Origin: Pyrinomonadaceae bacterium
GTDB taxonomy: Bacteria; Acidobacteriota; Blastocatellia; Pyrinomonadales; Pyrinomonadaceae
DNA: 64,000 nucleotides
Direction: 5' to 3'
NCBI GenBank assembly: GCA_019694395.1
Contig: JAIBCC010000022.1
Location: 1-64,000 of the forward strand
Of the stretch, positions 8,537 through 18,243 are shown one piece after another. The position numbers and the translations under genes were made by a program. Below the pieces are notes generated by a model. The model was not told the origin of the DNA, made no database searches, and worked only from the letters and a program-made list of their open reading frames with translations. Numbering within the stretch: position 1 is the stretch's first letter; each line of letters begins with the position of its first letter.

Positions 8537-8788
8537 AAAAAGACTCCTAAAATCAATTTTGCAATTACTTTACACTATAAAGTTCTTTTTGACAATAAAA
8601 ATTTCTATAATTTTTTTGTTTAACAATACACAACTTTCTTTACTTTTTTTATACTTTCTTATAACATCAACAAGGTTACATTATTTCAGTAACTAAAATT
8701 AATCCTTTCAATCAACTTAACCGCCCATAATCTAACCTTTAATAAAAAGAAAACCAGTTTATCTGGATACTATTATTTCAAAAAATTT

Positions 8789-10285
8789 ATGAAAATTGCT
8801 GTTATCGGAGCCGGACCTGCCGGTATTACTGCCGCCTATCAATTGGTTAAATCGGGGTATGAGGTAGATGTTTTTGAAGCCGGTGATTCGGTTGGAGGAA
8901 TGTCCAAAACCATTGATCTGTGGAATCAAAAAGTTGATTTGGGTCCTCATCGTTTTTTCAGCAGCGATCCCCGGGTTAATAAAATTTGGCTGGAAGTTGT
9001 TGGAAACGACTACGAAATGGTTAATCGGCTAACCAGAATATATTATCAAAATAAGTTTTTTCATTATCCTTTAAAACCATGGAATGCTTTTTCAAATTTA
9101 GGTTTGAAGGAGGCGATAAATTGCGGGTTAAGCTATTTTCGCCAAATGTTAATTTCCAATAAGCACCTAAAAGATGAAGATACCTTTGAGTCTTGGGTAG
9201 TGAAAAAGTTTGGAAGAAGGTTATTTGAGATCTTCTTTAAAACCTATAGTGAAAAACTGTGGGGTATCAAATGTGATGAGTTAGATTCTGATTTTGCCGC
9301 CCAACGAATTAAAAATCTTTCGTTAATCGAAGCCCTCAAAAATGCTTTTTTAAAAGGAAAAGAAAACAAGCATAAAACTTTAGTGGATACTTTTGCGTAT
9401 CCCCATCACGGCACGGGCGTTATTTATGAAAGAATGGCAGAATTTATTGAAAAAAAAGGCGGAAATATTTATTATCATACCCCGGTAAAAAAAGTTTGCA
9501 CTCAAAACAATAAAATTACCGGTTTAGAAACCATTAACGGGGAATTTCATCAATATGATAAGATTATTTCTACAATGCCCTTAACCCGTTTAGTTGCTCA
9601 ATTACCGGAAGTTCCTCAATACATTATTGATTTTGCAAATTCCCTGAAATTTAGAAATACTATTTTGGTTTATCTGAATGTTGATTCGGTTGATTTGTTT
9701 GCCGATAATTGGCTTTACATTCATGCCAATGACCTTTTAACCGGTCGGATTACTAATTTCCGAAACTGGTCAAAACAGCTTTATGGCAACGAAAAATCTT
9801 CAATTTTAGCCTTAGAATATTGGTGTTATGACGAAGATGAAATTTGGTTAAGATCAAATAATGAACTCATCAATTTAGCAAGTGAGGAAATTAGAAGGAC
9901 TGAATTGATCGGAAATGCACAAATTCTTGCCGGGTATGTGCATCGGGTTAAAAACTGTTATCCTGTTTATAATAAAGGTTATAAACAAAATCTTAAACCA
10001 ATCGAAAATTTTCTTAGTTCAATTGATGGATTAAGCATTATCGGCAGATACGGGGCTTTTAAATATAATAATCAAGATCACAGCATTTTGATGGGAATTT
10101 TAGCCGCCAGCAATATTTCAGAGGGAACTAAACATAATCTTTGGGATATAAATACGGATTATGAATATCAGGAATCAGCCACCATCACCAAAACCGGGTT
10201 ACAAAAGTCAAACGAAACTTCTCAACCTTTTCCCGTTCATCAGACCGCACAAAATTATTCTCAAAATGCCAAAGAACTGAATTAA
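8789..10285 (+). CDS. FAD-dependent oxidoreductase, UDP-galactopyranose-mutase/amine-oxidase type
   Basis: Flavoprotein with an N-terminal Rossmann motif IGAGPAGITAAY and the second dinucleotide-binding block VFEAGDSVGGMSKTI. The segment DLGPHRFFSSDPRV matches proteins annotated as protoporphyrinogen-oxidase-like or UDP-galactopyranose-mutase-like enzymes found in surface-polysaccharide loci. Length is about 500 residues, longer than bacterial Glf (about 370-400), with a low-complexity Gln/Ser/Asn tail. It is followed closely by a membrane glycosyltransferase-like gene, which supports a role in cell-surface glycan or glycolipid synthesis (inference). The exact substrate cannot be read from sequence, so no symbol is given. 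Confidence 0.75.
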   Translation: MKIAVIGAGPAGITAAYQLVKSGYEVDVFEAGDSVGGMSKTIDLWNQKVDLGPHRFFSSDPRVNKIWLEVVGNDYEMVNRLTRIYYQNKFFHYPLKPWNAFSNLGLKEAINCGLSYFRQMLISNKHLKDEDTFESWVVKKFGRRLFEIFFKTYSEKLWGIKCDELDSDFAAQRIKNLSLIEALKNAFLKGKENKHKTLVDTFAYPHHGTGVIYERMAEFIEKKGGNIYYHTPVKKVCTQNNKITGLETINGEFHQYDKIISTMPLTRLVAQLPEVPQYIIDFANSLKFRNTILVYLNVDSVDLFADNWLYIHANDLLTGRITNFRNWSKQLYGNEKSSILALEYWCYDEDEIWLRSNNELINLASEEIRRTELIGNAQILAGYVHRVKNCYPVYNKGYKQNLKPIENFLSSIDGLSIIGRYGAFKYNNQDHSILMGILAASNISEGTKHNLWDINTDYEYQESATITKTGLQKSNETSQPFPVHQTAQNYSQNAKELN

Positions 10286-10326
10286 ACTTTTGGTTTTGAT
10301 TCGATCTTGAGTTTTACCCCAAATAT

Positions 10327-12291
10327 ATGTTTTCTATTTTAGTTTTATTGTATTTTCTTCAAATTACTCTATTCTTTTTGCACCGCTCCGATTTCCAAAA
10401 ATGGCGCGAAGGGTTTGTAAAATCCGCAATTGTGCTTTTCACCACCGTAGTTTTATCCACCGAATTTTTATCCTTTTTTTATTTACTAAAGGCAAATTAT
10501 GTAATTGGCGGGTGGTTGTTATTGAATTTAGCTATTTTCGGGTATTTATTTCTGGTTATTAAAAAAAACGGAAATTTATTTTGGAAAAAACTTTCAGAAT
10601 CATTTATTTCCCGCTCTAACTGGTTTTCAGGCAAATATGTCAAGGTAATTTGGATTTCTATTTTCCTTACTTATTTAACGGTATTATTCACGGCAATAAT
10701 TGCTCCGCCAAATACTATAGATGTTTTAACTTATCACCTTGCCAGAGTTGCACATTGGATCCAAAACGGCAGCGTTGAGTTTTATCAAACCAGTAATGAA
10801 CGACAACTTTTTAACGGACCATTAAGTGAATATTTCATCTTACATTTACAAATCCTGACAGGTTCTGATCGCTTTGACAATTTAGTTCAATTCTTTAGCT
10901 TTTTGACTTCTGGTGTCATTGTTTCTCTCATTGCTCAAAAATTCAAACTGGATTATTTCGGGCAATTACTTACTTGCTTAATTTCAAGCTCAGTCCCTAT
11001 GGCGATTATCCAAGCCTCTAGCAGCAAGAATGATTTGGTTGTCTCACTTTTTGTTTGTTGTTTCTTTTATTATTTTTTAAAAGCACTTGAAGAAAACATT
11101 ACCCCGGATTTCATTTTTGCGGGTTTAAGTTTGGGATTAGCCTTATTAACAAAAGGAAACGCCTTGTTTTTCTGCCTTCCAATAGGTTTATTAATTTCCC
11201 TGAAATCAATTTTTCAAAACCGGTTAACTAAAACTGAATTTCGATTTTTACTTAACACTTTTGGAATTTTATTGATCGCGATAACAGTAAACTTTGGACA
11301 TTTTTACCGAAACTGGAATCTATATAATACGCCATTCAAAGGCGAAAAACGTTTAATAAATGAACAAATTAACTTACCAATTTTATTTGCCAACGCGGTT
11401 AGAAATTATGCAATCCATATTGGAACAAAATTCGAAGTAACCAAAAAATTTACCGAAGAAACAATTTCAGATTTGCTTGGAGACGAATTAAATAACCCGG
11501 CTTCAACCCTAGAGGCGCAAAGTTTTTCTGTTTCTCTTTCATTTCAAGAAGAGTATGCAGGTAATCCTCTGCATATTATTCTCCTGACGTTTAGTTTTGT
11601 ATTTTTAATTTCACTGGTTTTTAAAAAAGACGAGCAAAAAAGTAATTTAATTACCCTTTCACTTTCAATTCTTTTGAGTTTTGTCTTTATTTGCGCCGTT
11701 TTAAAATGGAATCCATGGTTAAGTAGAATTCACAATCCGTTATTCTTTTTGGGCAGTCCGTTAATTGCTTTCTTTTTGGTGAAAAAACTGGAAAATATTT
11801 TGACGATAATCATTTCAGTTTTCTTAATCAGCACTTTTTTTACTTTTTATTTAGCTACTCCGCGAAGTTTAATACCATTTGATACAGAATGCGTTTATTT
11901 AACCCCACGTTCTGAACTCTATTTTTCTAATTGCCGAAACTATGAGGATTTCTTTATTAAAGCAACAGCATTTCTCAAAGAAAAACATTTGAAGGAAATT
12001 GGTTTGGATTTGTCGCCATCAGTTACCAATTACAGATGGAATGATTTGGAATATCCTTTTTTCCAATTTCTAAAAGACGATTTTGCTGAATCCCCTCTGT
12101 TACGTCATGTTGGGGTTGAAAATTCATCAAAAATTCTAAAACCAGAAAAGCCAATGCCTGAATGGGTAATCTCAACTACAGAAAGAAATGTTATTGAAAA
12201 TGTGGAATATATAGAGGTATTTAAAGAAAAATCAGCTTTTGCTGCAAGTCCAATCAGAATCCTGCAAAGAAAAGGAATACCTGAAAATTAA
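10327..12291 (+). CDS. Polytopic GT-C-like membrane glycosyltransferase (unassigned substrate)
   Basis: Integral membrane protein of about 650 residues with at least ten hydrophobic segments and a soluble C-terminal part. The first periplasmic loop has the acidic motif typical of GT-C/PMT-like enzymes (APPNTIDVLTYHLARVAHW), where the Asp is the likely catalytic or metal-contacting residue. LTKGNALFF in a later loop is also characteristic of this fold. Such enzymes use polyprenyl-phosphate sugars to modify lipids or proteins outside the membrane. The gene follows the mutase-like flavoprotein by 41 bases, so the two are probably cotranscribed. It ends six bases from the 3' end of convergent mutS, with no room for a dedicated terminator. 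Confidence 0.65.
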   Translation: MFSILVLLYFLQITLFFLHRSDFQKWREGFVKSAIVLFTTVVLSTEFLSFFYLLKANYVIGGWLLLNLAIFGYLFLVIKKNGNLFWKKLSESFISRSNWFSGKYVKVIWISIFLTYLTVLFTAIIAPPNTIDVLTYHLARVAHWIQNGSVEFYQTSNERQLFNGPLSEYFILHLQILTGSDRFDNLVQFFSFLTSGVIVSLIAQKFKLDYFGQLLTCLISSSVPMAIIQASSSKNDLVVSLFVCCFFYYFLKALEENITPDFIFAGLSLGLALLTKGNALFFCLPIGLLISLKSIFQNRLTKTEFRFLLNTFGILLIAITVNFGHFYRNWNLYNTPFKGEKRLINEQINLPILFANAVRNYAIHIGTKFEVTKKFTEETISDLLGDELNNPASTLEAQSFSVSLSFQEEYAGNPLHIILLTFSFVFLISLVFKKDEQKSNLITLSLSILLSFVFICAVLKWNPWLSRIHNPLFFLGSPLIAFFLVKKLENILTIIISVFLISTFFTFYLATPRSLIPFDTECVYLTPRSELYFSNCRNYEDFFIKATAFLKEKHLKEIGLDLSPSVTNYRWNDLEYPFFQFLKDDFAESPLLRHVGVENSSKILKPEKPMPEWVISTTERNVIENVEYIEVFKEKSAFAASPIRILQRKGIPEN

Positions 12292-12297
12292 TAACGT

Positions 12298-14877
12298 TTA
12301 CGCTACTTTTATTTTTCTCTCCTCATTGATAACACCAATCAGTTTTTTCAATTCGTAAAGTTTCATCATTGATTCGACCGGAGAAAGCGAATCCAAATCT
12401 ATATTATTCAAGGCTTTTTCGATCTTACCTTCTATTAATTTGGAGTTTGCAAATTGGAATTGAGAGTTTTCTTTTTCATATTCCCTTAAGAGTTCTTCAG
12501 CCCGACGGATTACAGGTTTGGGTAAACCGGCTAATTTTGCTGCATAAACACCATAGCTTTTTAATGCCACGCCCCGCGAAACTTTATATTTAAAAACCAG
12601 TTCGCTACCTTCCTCTACAATTTCAACATGAAGATTTTCGAGTTTTGGCAATAAATTTTCCAATTCGGCAAGTTCGTGGTAATGGGTGGCAAAAACAGTT
12701 CTAGTCTGTAAATGAGGATGATTATGGATGAACTCCAACACACTTCGAGCAACTGCCAAGCCATCAAAAGTTGAAGTTCCTCGACCAAGTTCATCCAACA
12801 AAATCAATGATTTAGAGGTAGCATGATGCAGGATTTCGGCTGTTTCGATCATTTCGGTCATAAAGGTGGATTCCCCTAATCCGATCTTGTCATACAGCCC
12901 GATTCTGGTAAAAATCCGATCTACAGTTCCAATAACCGCTTCCTCAGCCGGAACAAAACTTCCGATTTGAGCCAATAAAACGATTAATGCGATTTGCCGA
13001 AGATAGGTTGATTTGCCGGAAGCATTTGGACCTGTAATCAGTGCAATTTGGGGCGCATTGTTACCGCCCAAGGCAGAATCATTTGCAACAAACTCTAGTT
13101 GCTGCTCACTCAAAATCTTTTCAACAACCGGGTGCCTCCCGTTTTTTAAACGCAAAAGTGAGGTTTCGTTAACACTCGGTCGAACATAATTGAACTCTTC
13201 AGCCGTCGCTGCCAAACCTGTAATTACATCCAAATAAGCTATCGTTGAAGCTGCCAGTAAAATTTGCTGCCGGTTTTTTCCCACTTCCTGACAGATTTGA
13301 CGAAAAAGCGAATTTTCTAATTCTTCAAGCCGTTCTTGTGCGTGAAGAACAAGGGATTCGTGTTCCTTTAGTTCAAGCGTTACAAAACGTTCAGCTGGAA
13401 CAAGTGTTTGTTTGCGGATATAATCCGTTGGAACTAAATGTAGATTTGACTTAGTAATTTCAATGAAATAGCCAAATACTTTGTTATAAGCAACCCGTAA
13501 ATTTTTAATTCCGGTTCTTTGCCGTTCGCGCGCTTCCATCTCCGCCAAAAAACCCTTTCCATCGTTGAGTGCAATCCTAAGTTTATCCAATTCTTTTGAA
13601 AAACCCTTTTTGATCATTCCGATTTGATCAGAATTTCTGATCGGTAAATCTTCGGAAACTGCTGATTCGATTAGATTTGCAATTGATTGACAATCAGGAA
13701 GATGAGCCAGTATTTGACCAAATCGAATTGTATCTTTTTGCAAAATTGTTTTAATTTTCGGAATTAATTGTAGACTTTTCCCTAAAGCACAAAGTTCATT
13801 TGGGGAAATACAATTGGCTTTGGCTCGCCCGGACAATCTTTCTAAATCCTTGATTTCATTAAGAATATAAACGAACCTTTCACGCTCAGGCTGATTCTCT
13901 TTGAACCAACTTAGATGTTCCTGCCGACGATAAATTTCGGCTGTGTCAAGCAACGGTTGCCTCAGCCATTTTCTTAAAAGCCGTCCCCCCATTGCTGTTT
14001 TTGTGCGGTCAACTACTGAAAGTAAACTTGAATTTGTTGCACTTTCTAAAACCTCCAAGCTTCGCAAAGTATGAGCATCAACCAACATAAAATCGCTCGA
14101 ATCATAACTTTTAAGACGGATAAGTTGTTCTGCAGCATTGGTTTGCGTTTCTTTTAGGTAACTTATCAAAGCTCCGGCGGCTTGTATCCCAAGTTGAAAT
14201 CTTTCCAAACCAAACGGCTGCAAAGACTTTGTGTTGAAATGTTTAAATAGCGTTTTTCGGGCGTATTCAATTTTAAAGAATTTAGGATTAAGTCGGGTTA
14301 AAAAGGTTGGTAAATTTTGATTACTAAATTCGGTTTCAGTTTGTTGAATGATGACCTCTGCCGGAGCTAGGCGTTGTAATTCGGTTAATGCGTCAGAGTT
14401 TTCGACCTCAGTTACTGCAAAATCACCGGTTGTGATGTCGGCGTAAGCAATTCCTGCCCGTTGTCCGTCACTGATAAATGAACATAAATAATTGTTTGTA
14501 TTGCTATCTAAAAGCGTTGGTTCAATAACCGTTCCGGCAGTTACAATTCGTGTTACCTCACGTTGAATCAGTCGTTTACCATCATCGCCCTTGATAGGAG
14601 TTGTTGATGTCTGATCACAAATTGCTACCCGATGTCCGCGGGAAATTAATGTAGCAAGATGGCGTTCAAGTGAATGATACGGAATTCCTGCCAAGGGAAC
14701 GCGCAAATCTTTCCCCATAGGTTTTGAGGTCAAAACTATTTCAAGCTCTTTGGCTAAAACCCGGGCATCATCATCAAATGCTTCATAAAAATCGCCAAGC
14801 CTAAAGAGTAAAAGTTCCCCTTTATGCTTGGCTTTAATTTCCAAATATTGTCTGCGGATCGGGGTTTCTGCTTTCAT
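12298..14877 (-). CDS. mutS: DNA mismatch repair protein MutS
   Basis: Recognises base mismatches and small loops and starts mismatch repair with MutL. The 859-residue length is normal. The N-terminal mismatch-binding motif is present (RLGDFYEAF, with the Phe-x-Glu wedge). The ATPase domain has Walker A GPNASGKST at about residue 616, Walker B LILLDELGRGTSTFDG and the downstream ATHYHEL. The C-terminal dimerisation helices (about 800-859) look complete. It reads towards the GT-C-like gene and is followed by no obvious terminator. No mutL lies in the window. Confidence 0.97.
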   Translation of the reverse strand: MKAETPIRRQYLEIKAKHKGELLLFRLGDFYEAFDDDARVLAKELEIVLTSKPMGKDLRVPLAGIPYHSLERHLATLISRGHRVAICDQTSTTPIKGDDGKRLIQREVTRIVTAGTVIEPTLLDSNTNNYLCSFISDGQRAGIAYADITTGDFAVTEVENSDALTELQRLAPAEVIIQQTETEFSNQNLPTFLTRLNPKFFKIEYARKTLFKHFNTKSLQPFGLERFQLGIQAAGALISYLKETQTNAAEQLIRLKSYDSSDFMLVDAHTLRSLEVLESATNSSLLSVVDRTKTAMGGRLLRKWLRQPLLDTAEIYRRQEHLSWFKENQPERERFVYILNEIKDLERLSGRAKANCISPNELCALGKSLQLIPKIKTILQKDTIRFGQILAHLPDCQSIANLIESAVSEDLPIRNSDQIGMIKKGFSKELDKLRIALNDGKGFLAEMEARERQRTGIKNLRVAYNKVFGYFIEITKSNLHLVPTDYIRKQTLVPAERFVTLELKEHESLVLHAQERLEELENSLFRQICQEVGKNRQQILLAASTIAYLDVITGLAATAEEFNYVRPSVNETSLLRLKNGRHPVVEKILSEQQLEFVANDSALGGNNAPQIALITGPNASGKSTYLRQIALIVLLAQIGSFVPAEEAVIGTVDRIFTRIGLYDKIGLGESTFMTEMIETAEILHHATSKSLILLDELGRGTSTFDGLAVARSVLEFIHNHPHLQTRTVFATHYHELAELENLLPKLENLHVEIVEEGSELVFKYKVSRGVALKSYGVYAAKLAGLPKPVIRRAEELLREYEKENSQFQFANSKLIEGKIEKALNNIDLDSLSPVESMMKLYELKKLIGVINEERKIKVA

Positions 14878-14934
14878 AGTTGAATCAACAGATTAACATA
14901 TTTGAAGGCAGAAATTAATCTCCTCAAGATGTCG

Positions 14935-15507
14935 TTATTTCCTGAAAAATTCTCTAAAAAGGTTTAACCCAACCCGGATTCCCATCGAGATCGTCCCGCT
15001 TCGAAGACCATCCTTGTAATTGAACCGGTTTGGCATCCAAACCTCATCCGCAATAATTGCCGAAGAATATGTTCCTACAATTTTGGGAACTCCAATCACC
15101 CTTTTTCCGCTGGGTGTTCGTGCCGTAAAAGCCGAAATGACCGCGTTTGAAAATTTAGATTTGAAATCCCTTTTTACACTTGGATAAAAATGGCTGTCCA
15201 GTTTTAAAGCCTCATCAAGCCCATAAGTGATACTATTATTGATAAATTGACGACCGAAGCTATCCCCAAATCTTTTGGCAAAACCAGATACTGTCTTTTC
15301 CCATTCCTCGGGACGTTTGCGAAATTGCCGATATGTTGCCGAAACCACGGGTCCTACAAAAGCCGTTGGACCAAAAGTCCCGGAAACATATTTATCAAAC
15401 CGTTCCTTAGCGTCCGGTCTGGAATAACCGTTCTGATTTGAGCTGTTTTGTGAAAAAGCACAACCAGCGATTGTTAAAAGTAAAAAAATAAGTGTTATCT
15501 TTTTCAT
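14935..15507 (-). CDS. Predicted lipoprotein of unknown function
   Basis: A 190-residue exported protein with a signal peptide and a lipobox (TIAGC) that predicts lipid attachment at Cys16. The mature part has no domain that I can name. It contains repeated hydrophobic, Gly/Ser-rich segments (GPTAFVGPVVSATY, KIVGTYSSAIIADEVWMP, SGTISMGIRVGLNLFREF) that resemble membrane-associated or amphipathic beta/helical stretches seen in uncharacterised acidobacterial proteins. It stands alone between mutS and an intergenic stretch of 196 bases with a large inverted repeat. Function unknown. Confidence 0.6.
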   Translation of the reverse strand: MKKITLIFLLLTIAGCAFSQNSSNQNGYSRPDAKERFDKYVSGTFGPTAFVGPVVSATYRQFRKRPEEWEKTVSGFAKRFGDSFGRQFINNSITYGLDEALKLDSHFYPSVKRDFKSKFSNAVISAFTARTPSGKRVIGVPKIVGTYSSAIIADEVWMPNRFNYKDGLRSGTISMGIRVGLNLFREFFRK

Positions 15508-15601
15508 TATATACCTTTGTTTAAGAATTTCTTTTTTGATGAAGGAAAATCACAATTATTTTGCTCGAAAAGTTTGCCACACAGTTTATTTTGCAAAAAC
15601 G

Positions 15602-15658
15602 AAGCCAATTAACTTTCAAATTTTGTCCTTTAACAAAACCTAAAAGTTATTTTGGCTT
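15602..15658. repeat. Long imperfect inverted repeat (possible bidirectional terminator)
   Basis: Arms AAGCCAA-t-TAACTTT and AAAGTTA-tt-TTGGCTT pair over 14 bp with one small internal asymmetry and a 26-base loop. On the minus strand it lies 45 bases after the LURP-one-like gene and is followed by a short T-rich tract; on the plus strand it is also followed by T-rich sequence. The loop is long for a simple terminator. Confidence 0.45.
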
Positions 15659-15703
15659 AAAATAATTTTCTTTTTTTTGTTATTTTTACAAAATCTGTAA
15701 TTC

Positions 15704-16291
15704 TTAGCCCTTCATCCTTTCCAACAAAGTCATTGTCAAAGCCCCTAATAAACCTAAGGTTTCTTCTTCCTGATTTAACTGAGTTTGTGCCGAAAGCTGA
15801 AATTTCCCTTCAAAAAATGCAGGTTGTTTAGCCAAACGCATTAAAATTGTTCCATCCATTTTTTCGATCAAATATGCCGGGTTAAACAAATATCCTGTAA
15901 ACATTCCAACGACCGGTAATTCACCAATCAAAGCATCTAAAACCTTTACCCAAGGACTTTCCTCATGTATTTTCATGACCTGTTGCCCCGAAGCATTAAA
16001 AATATCGTAACTTGCCTTCCAGATCGAACGCATTCCCTGTCTTTTGATTGAGCCAAGATGCCTACCTGAGGCATCTGTAAAGTTGTATTTGGCGGAAAAA
16101 TCAATAATTCTATCTGCCTTAATATTAAACAGATGTTGGGTTTGCCCCTCATCCGCAAAAACATTAATGTCTTCCTTTAATTTGAAGAGCTTTTGTTTGA
16201 CATAACCAAGCAAATTTCCGCCGGCATCACGAACATAAATTTGACTTGCCAAAGCAAGCAATTTAAAAGAAAAATCTATCGGATAGTTCAT
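15704..16291 (-). CDS. LURP-one-related (tubby-like fold) protein
   Basis: A 195-residue soluble protein matching the LURP-one/DUF567 pattern: successive short strands of the type YVRDAGGNLLGYVKQK, FTDASGRHLGSIKRQG and IFNASGQQVMKIHE, then a hydrophobic helix (LPVVGMFTGYLF) and NPAYLIEKMDGTILMRLAKQ. These proteins adopt the tubby-like beta-barrel related to scramblases; their bacterial role is unknown, with membrane-lipid interaction often proposed. It begins at ATG with a ribosome site rich in AGG. It stands between a lipoprotein gene and a nuclease-like gene with no obvious functional link. Confidence 0.65.
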   Translation of the reverse strand: MNYPIDFSFKLLALASQIYVRDAGGNLLGYVKQKLFKLKEDINVFADEGQTQHLFNIKADRIIDFSAKYNFTDASGRHLGSIKRQGMRSIWKASYDIFNASGQQVMKIHEESPWVKVLDALIGELPVVGMFTGYLFNPAYLIEKMDGTILMRLAKQPAFFEGKFQLSAQTQLNQEEETLGLLGALTMTLLERMKG

Positions 16292-16346
16292 TTGTTGTCC
16301 TCTTTTGTTAAAATCGAAAAGCTATAATCAGATTATGTATTTTTGG

Positions 16347-17033
16347 TTATTTTGCAAGAAGTTTCGGTAAAATCTCTGAAATTGTTTGTAAATTTTGATA
16401 AATCCTATTAACCTCTGAAAAACTTAAAATGGTGATTTCGTCCTGTAAATCCCCAAACTCGCGCGAAAGCGATTGTGCCGCCCGCCGCGAATCCCGCTCC
16501 GTTGACAAAACCAAAAAAGGTTTAGAACGCTGAGCATCAAAGGCTCTTTTAAGTTTGGCAAAAGCCGAATCTATATTTCCCTTACTTTGCACTTCAAAAA
16601 CGTGCGAAAGTCTTGGACTTTTTTCTTTTTCACGCCAAACAACATCGTAATATTCAAATTCGATTTGCGCATAATAATTTAAGCTTTTACCGATTTCGAC
16701 CAACATTGCTTGAATTTTGGTGTGCGTAAGTTCTTCAATTTCAGCCTTGGTAAAATCAAATTCGTGGCTCTCGCTTTCAATTTGACGCTTCCCCTTTTCA
16801 GTAATTTTCCAAAATCCTCGCTCGCGTGTAATCAAACCTACATCATCCAAACTTTTTCCGGCAAGCTGGACAGTTTTGCGCCATTTTTGCACTTTTTGTA
16901 AATCGGTTGAAGTAATTTGAGGAAAATAGGCAATCAATTTTTCATATAAAAAACGCACGTCGTCACTTCCGCCAACCGCATTAAGTTCTTGTAAAATAGG
17001 ATTTTCTATTGAATTTGAAAGTGGCAATGACAT
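16347..17033 (-). CDS. Winged-helix plus PD-(D/E)XK-like nuclease domain protein
   Basis: The N-terminal ~90 residues look like the winged-helix domain of Mrr-type restriction proteins (LLxxLxxxGG..., then GLITRERGFWKITEKGKRQ). The C-terminal half has the hallmarks of a PD-(D/E)XK fold: an acidic residue in EYYDVVW, a following strand with HVFEVQSKGN (E-x-Q in place of E-x-K), and a helix with conserved Lys residues. This resembles small standalone Mrr-like proteins of unknown role. It lies three bases downstream of alr and reads the same way, so it is probably cotranscribed. Possible roles are DNA repair or restriction; catalytic competence is unproven. Confidence 0.5.
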   Translation of the reverse strand: MSLPLSNSIENPILQELNAVGGSDDVRFLYEKLIAYFPQITSTDLQKVQKWRKTVQLAGKSLDDVGLITRERGFWKITEKGKRQIESESHEFDFTKAEIEELTHTKIQAMLVEIGKSLNYYAQIEFEYYDVVWREKEKSPRLSHVFEVQSKGNIDSAFAKLKRAFDAQRSKPFLVLSTERDSRRAAQSLSREFGDLQDEITILSFSEVNRIYQNLQTISEILPKLLAK

Positions 17034-17036
17034 TTT

Positions 17037-18155
17037 TTAACTTCTAAAAAATCGCGGGACACGACGATGAATTCCACAAGTCAATTCATAGGAAATAGTT
17101 CCAACCAATCCCGAAAGCTCTTCTGTTTTAATAGCCAAGCCGTTTTGTTGACCAATTAAAATTACTTCGTCGCCGACTTTAATATTCGGAACATCGGTTA
17201 CATCAACCAAAGTCCAATCCATTGAAATCCGTCCAACCACATTGGCAAAAACACCATTGATAATGACTTTGCTCTGGTTGGAAAGTTGACGCATATAACC
17301 ATCCTGATAACCGATTGGAATTGTTGCAATTATCGAATTTTTCTGAGTTTTAAAAGTGCGTGAATACCCCAAGGTTTCGCCTTTTGGAACATTTTTCAAA
17401 AATGCTATTTTGGTATGAAGTGACATAACTGGCTTAAGCTCAGGTTTATCAATATTTTTGGGCAAAACATCATCACCTAAACCATACAAAACACCGCCAA
17501 GCCTGACCATATTCCCTCTTGAAAGGGGATGAGCTATACTTCCAGGCGAATTCGCTAAATCCTTAAAACTTGGACGGAAACCTTTTTCATGCAAAAGGGC
17601 TAAGGAATCATTAAATCGTTTAATTTGAAGGTTTGTAAAGTCAGCATCGTTGTCTGCCGAAGCAAAATGGGTCATCAATCCGTCAACACGAATGTTGGAA
17701 AATCGTTTTAAACCTTCCGCAAATTCGTTCAGTTCATCCCAACGAACGCCAATTCGATTCATTCCAGTATCAACTTTGATGTGAAAATCGGCAATGACTC
17801 CGCGCTCTTTGGCGGCTTGATTAAATCTTTCTGCAATTTCCAAACGAAAAATTGTCGGGGTTAAATCAAAATTTAAAAGGAGTTGCTCTTGTCCCACCCA
17901 AAAACTGCCCAAACACAAAATCAATTTACGAATCCCGGCTTCCCGCAACTCCACCCCCTCTTCGGGCAAAGCTACACCAAACCAATCAATTCCCTCTTTC
18001 TCAAATCTTTTTGCGCATTCTACCGCCCCGTGACCGTAAGCATCGGCTTTAACCACAGCCATATACTTTAAGTCCTTACCAACAAAAGATTTAACCGAAT
18101 GAAAATTAAAGGCGAGATGATCTAAATGAATTTCTGCCCAAGTAGGTCGCTGCAT
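17037..18155 (-). CDS. alr: Alanine racemase
   Basis: PLP enzyme interconverting L- and D-alanine for peptidoglycan. The PLP lysine lies in the motif AVVKADAYGHGA near the N-terminus. The fold-type III barrel motifs HIKVDTGMNRIG and GLMTHFASADN follow, and the C-terminal beta domain supplies the catalytic Tyr region (LGYSRTF) and SMDWTLVDVT. The reading frame extends 18 codons upstream, but that extension runs through a heptamer repeat array; the ATG at 18155 (MQRPTWAEI) fits the family start. The PD-(D/E)XK-like gene follows immediately. Together with dnaB, rplI, rpsR and rpsF it belongs to one co-oriented housekeeping run. Confidence 0.95.
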   Translation of the reverse strand: MQRPTWAEIHLDHLAFNFHSVKSFVGKDLKYMAVVKADAYGHGAVECAKRFEKEGIDWFGVALPEEGVELREAGIRKLILCLGSFWVGQEQLLLNFDLTPTIFRLEIAERFNQAAKERGVIADFHIKVDTGMNRIGVRWDELNEFAEGLKRFSNIRVDGLMTHFASADNDADFTNLQIKRFNDSLALLHEKGFRPSFKDLANSPGSIAHPLSRGNMVRLGGVLYGLGDDVLPKNIDKPELKPVMSLHTKIAFLKNVPKGETLGYSRTFKTQKNSIIATIPIGYQDGYMRQLSNQSKVIINGVFANVVGRISMDWTLVDVTDVPNIKVGDEVILIGQQNGLAIKTEELSGLVGTISYELTCGIHRRVPRFFRS

Positions 18156-18159
18156 AGCA

Positions 18160-18243
18160 AAAAGGTAAAAGTTAAAAGGTAAAAGGTAAAGCTTTTGATT
18201 GTCATTCAACTAAACCTCCCTTTTCCTCCTTCCCTTTTACCCT
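18160..18243. repeat. Heptamer-periodic repeats in inverted orientation (yfiT-like/alr junction)
   Basis: Left part: AAAAGGT, AAAAGTT, AAAAGGT, AAAAGGT in tandem at 18160-18187. Right part: TCCCTTT, TCCTCCT, TCCCTTT at 18217-18237, which on the other strand is again an AAAAGGG-like heptamer series. The two halves are roughly complementary and flank about 30 bases. The right end reaches the stop codon of the YfiT-like gene. Confidence 0.7.

Noticed and set aside
8590..8611. TTGACA and TATAAT-like boxes upstream of the FAD oxidoreductase gene
   Set aside because: The spacing is 11 bases rather than 16-18, so it is not a credible sigma-70 promoter.
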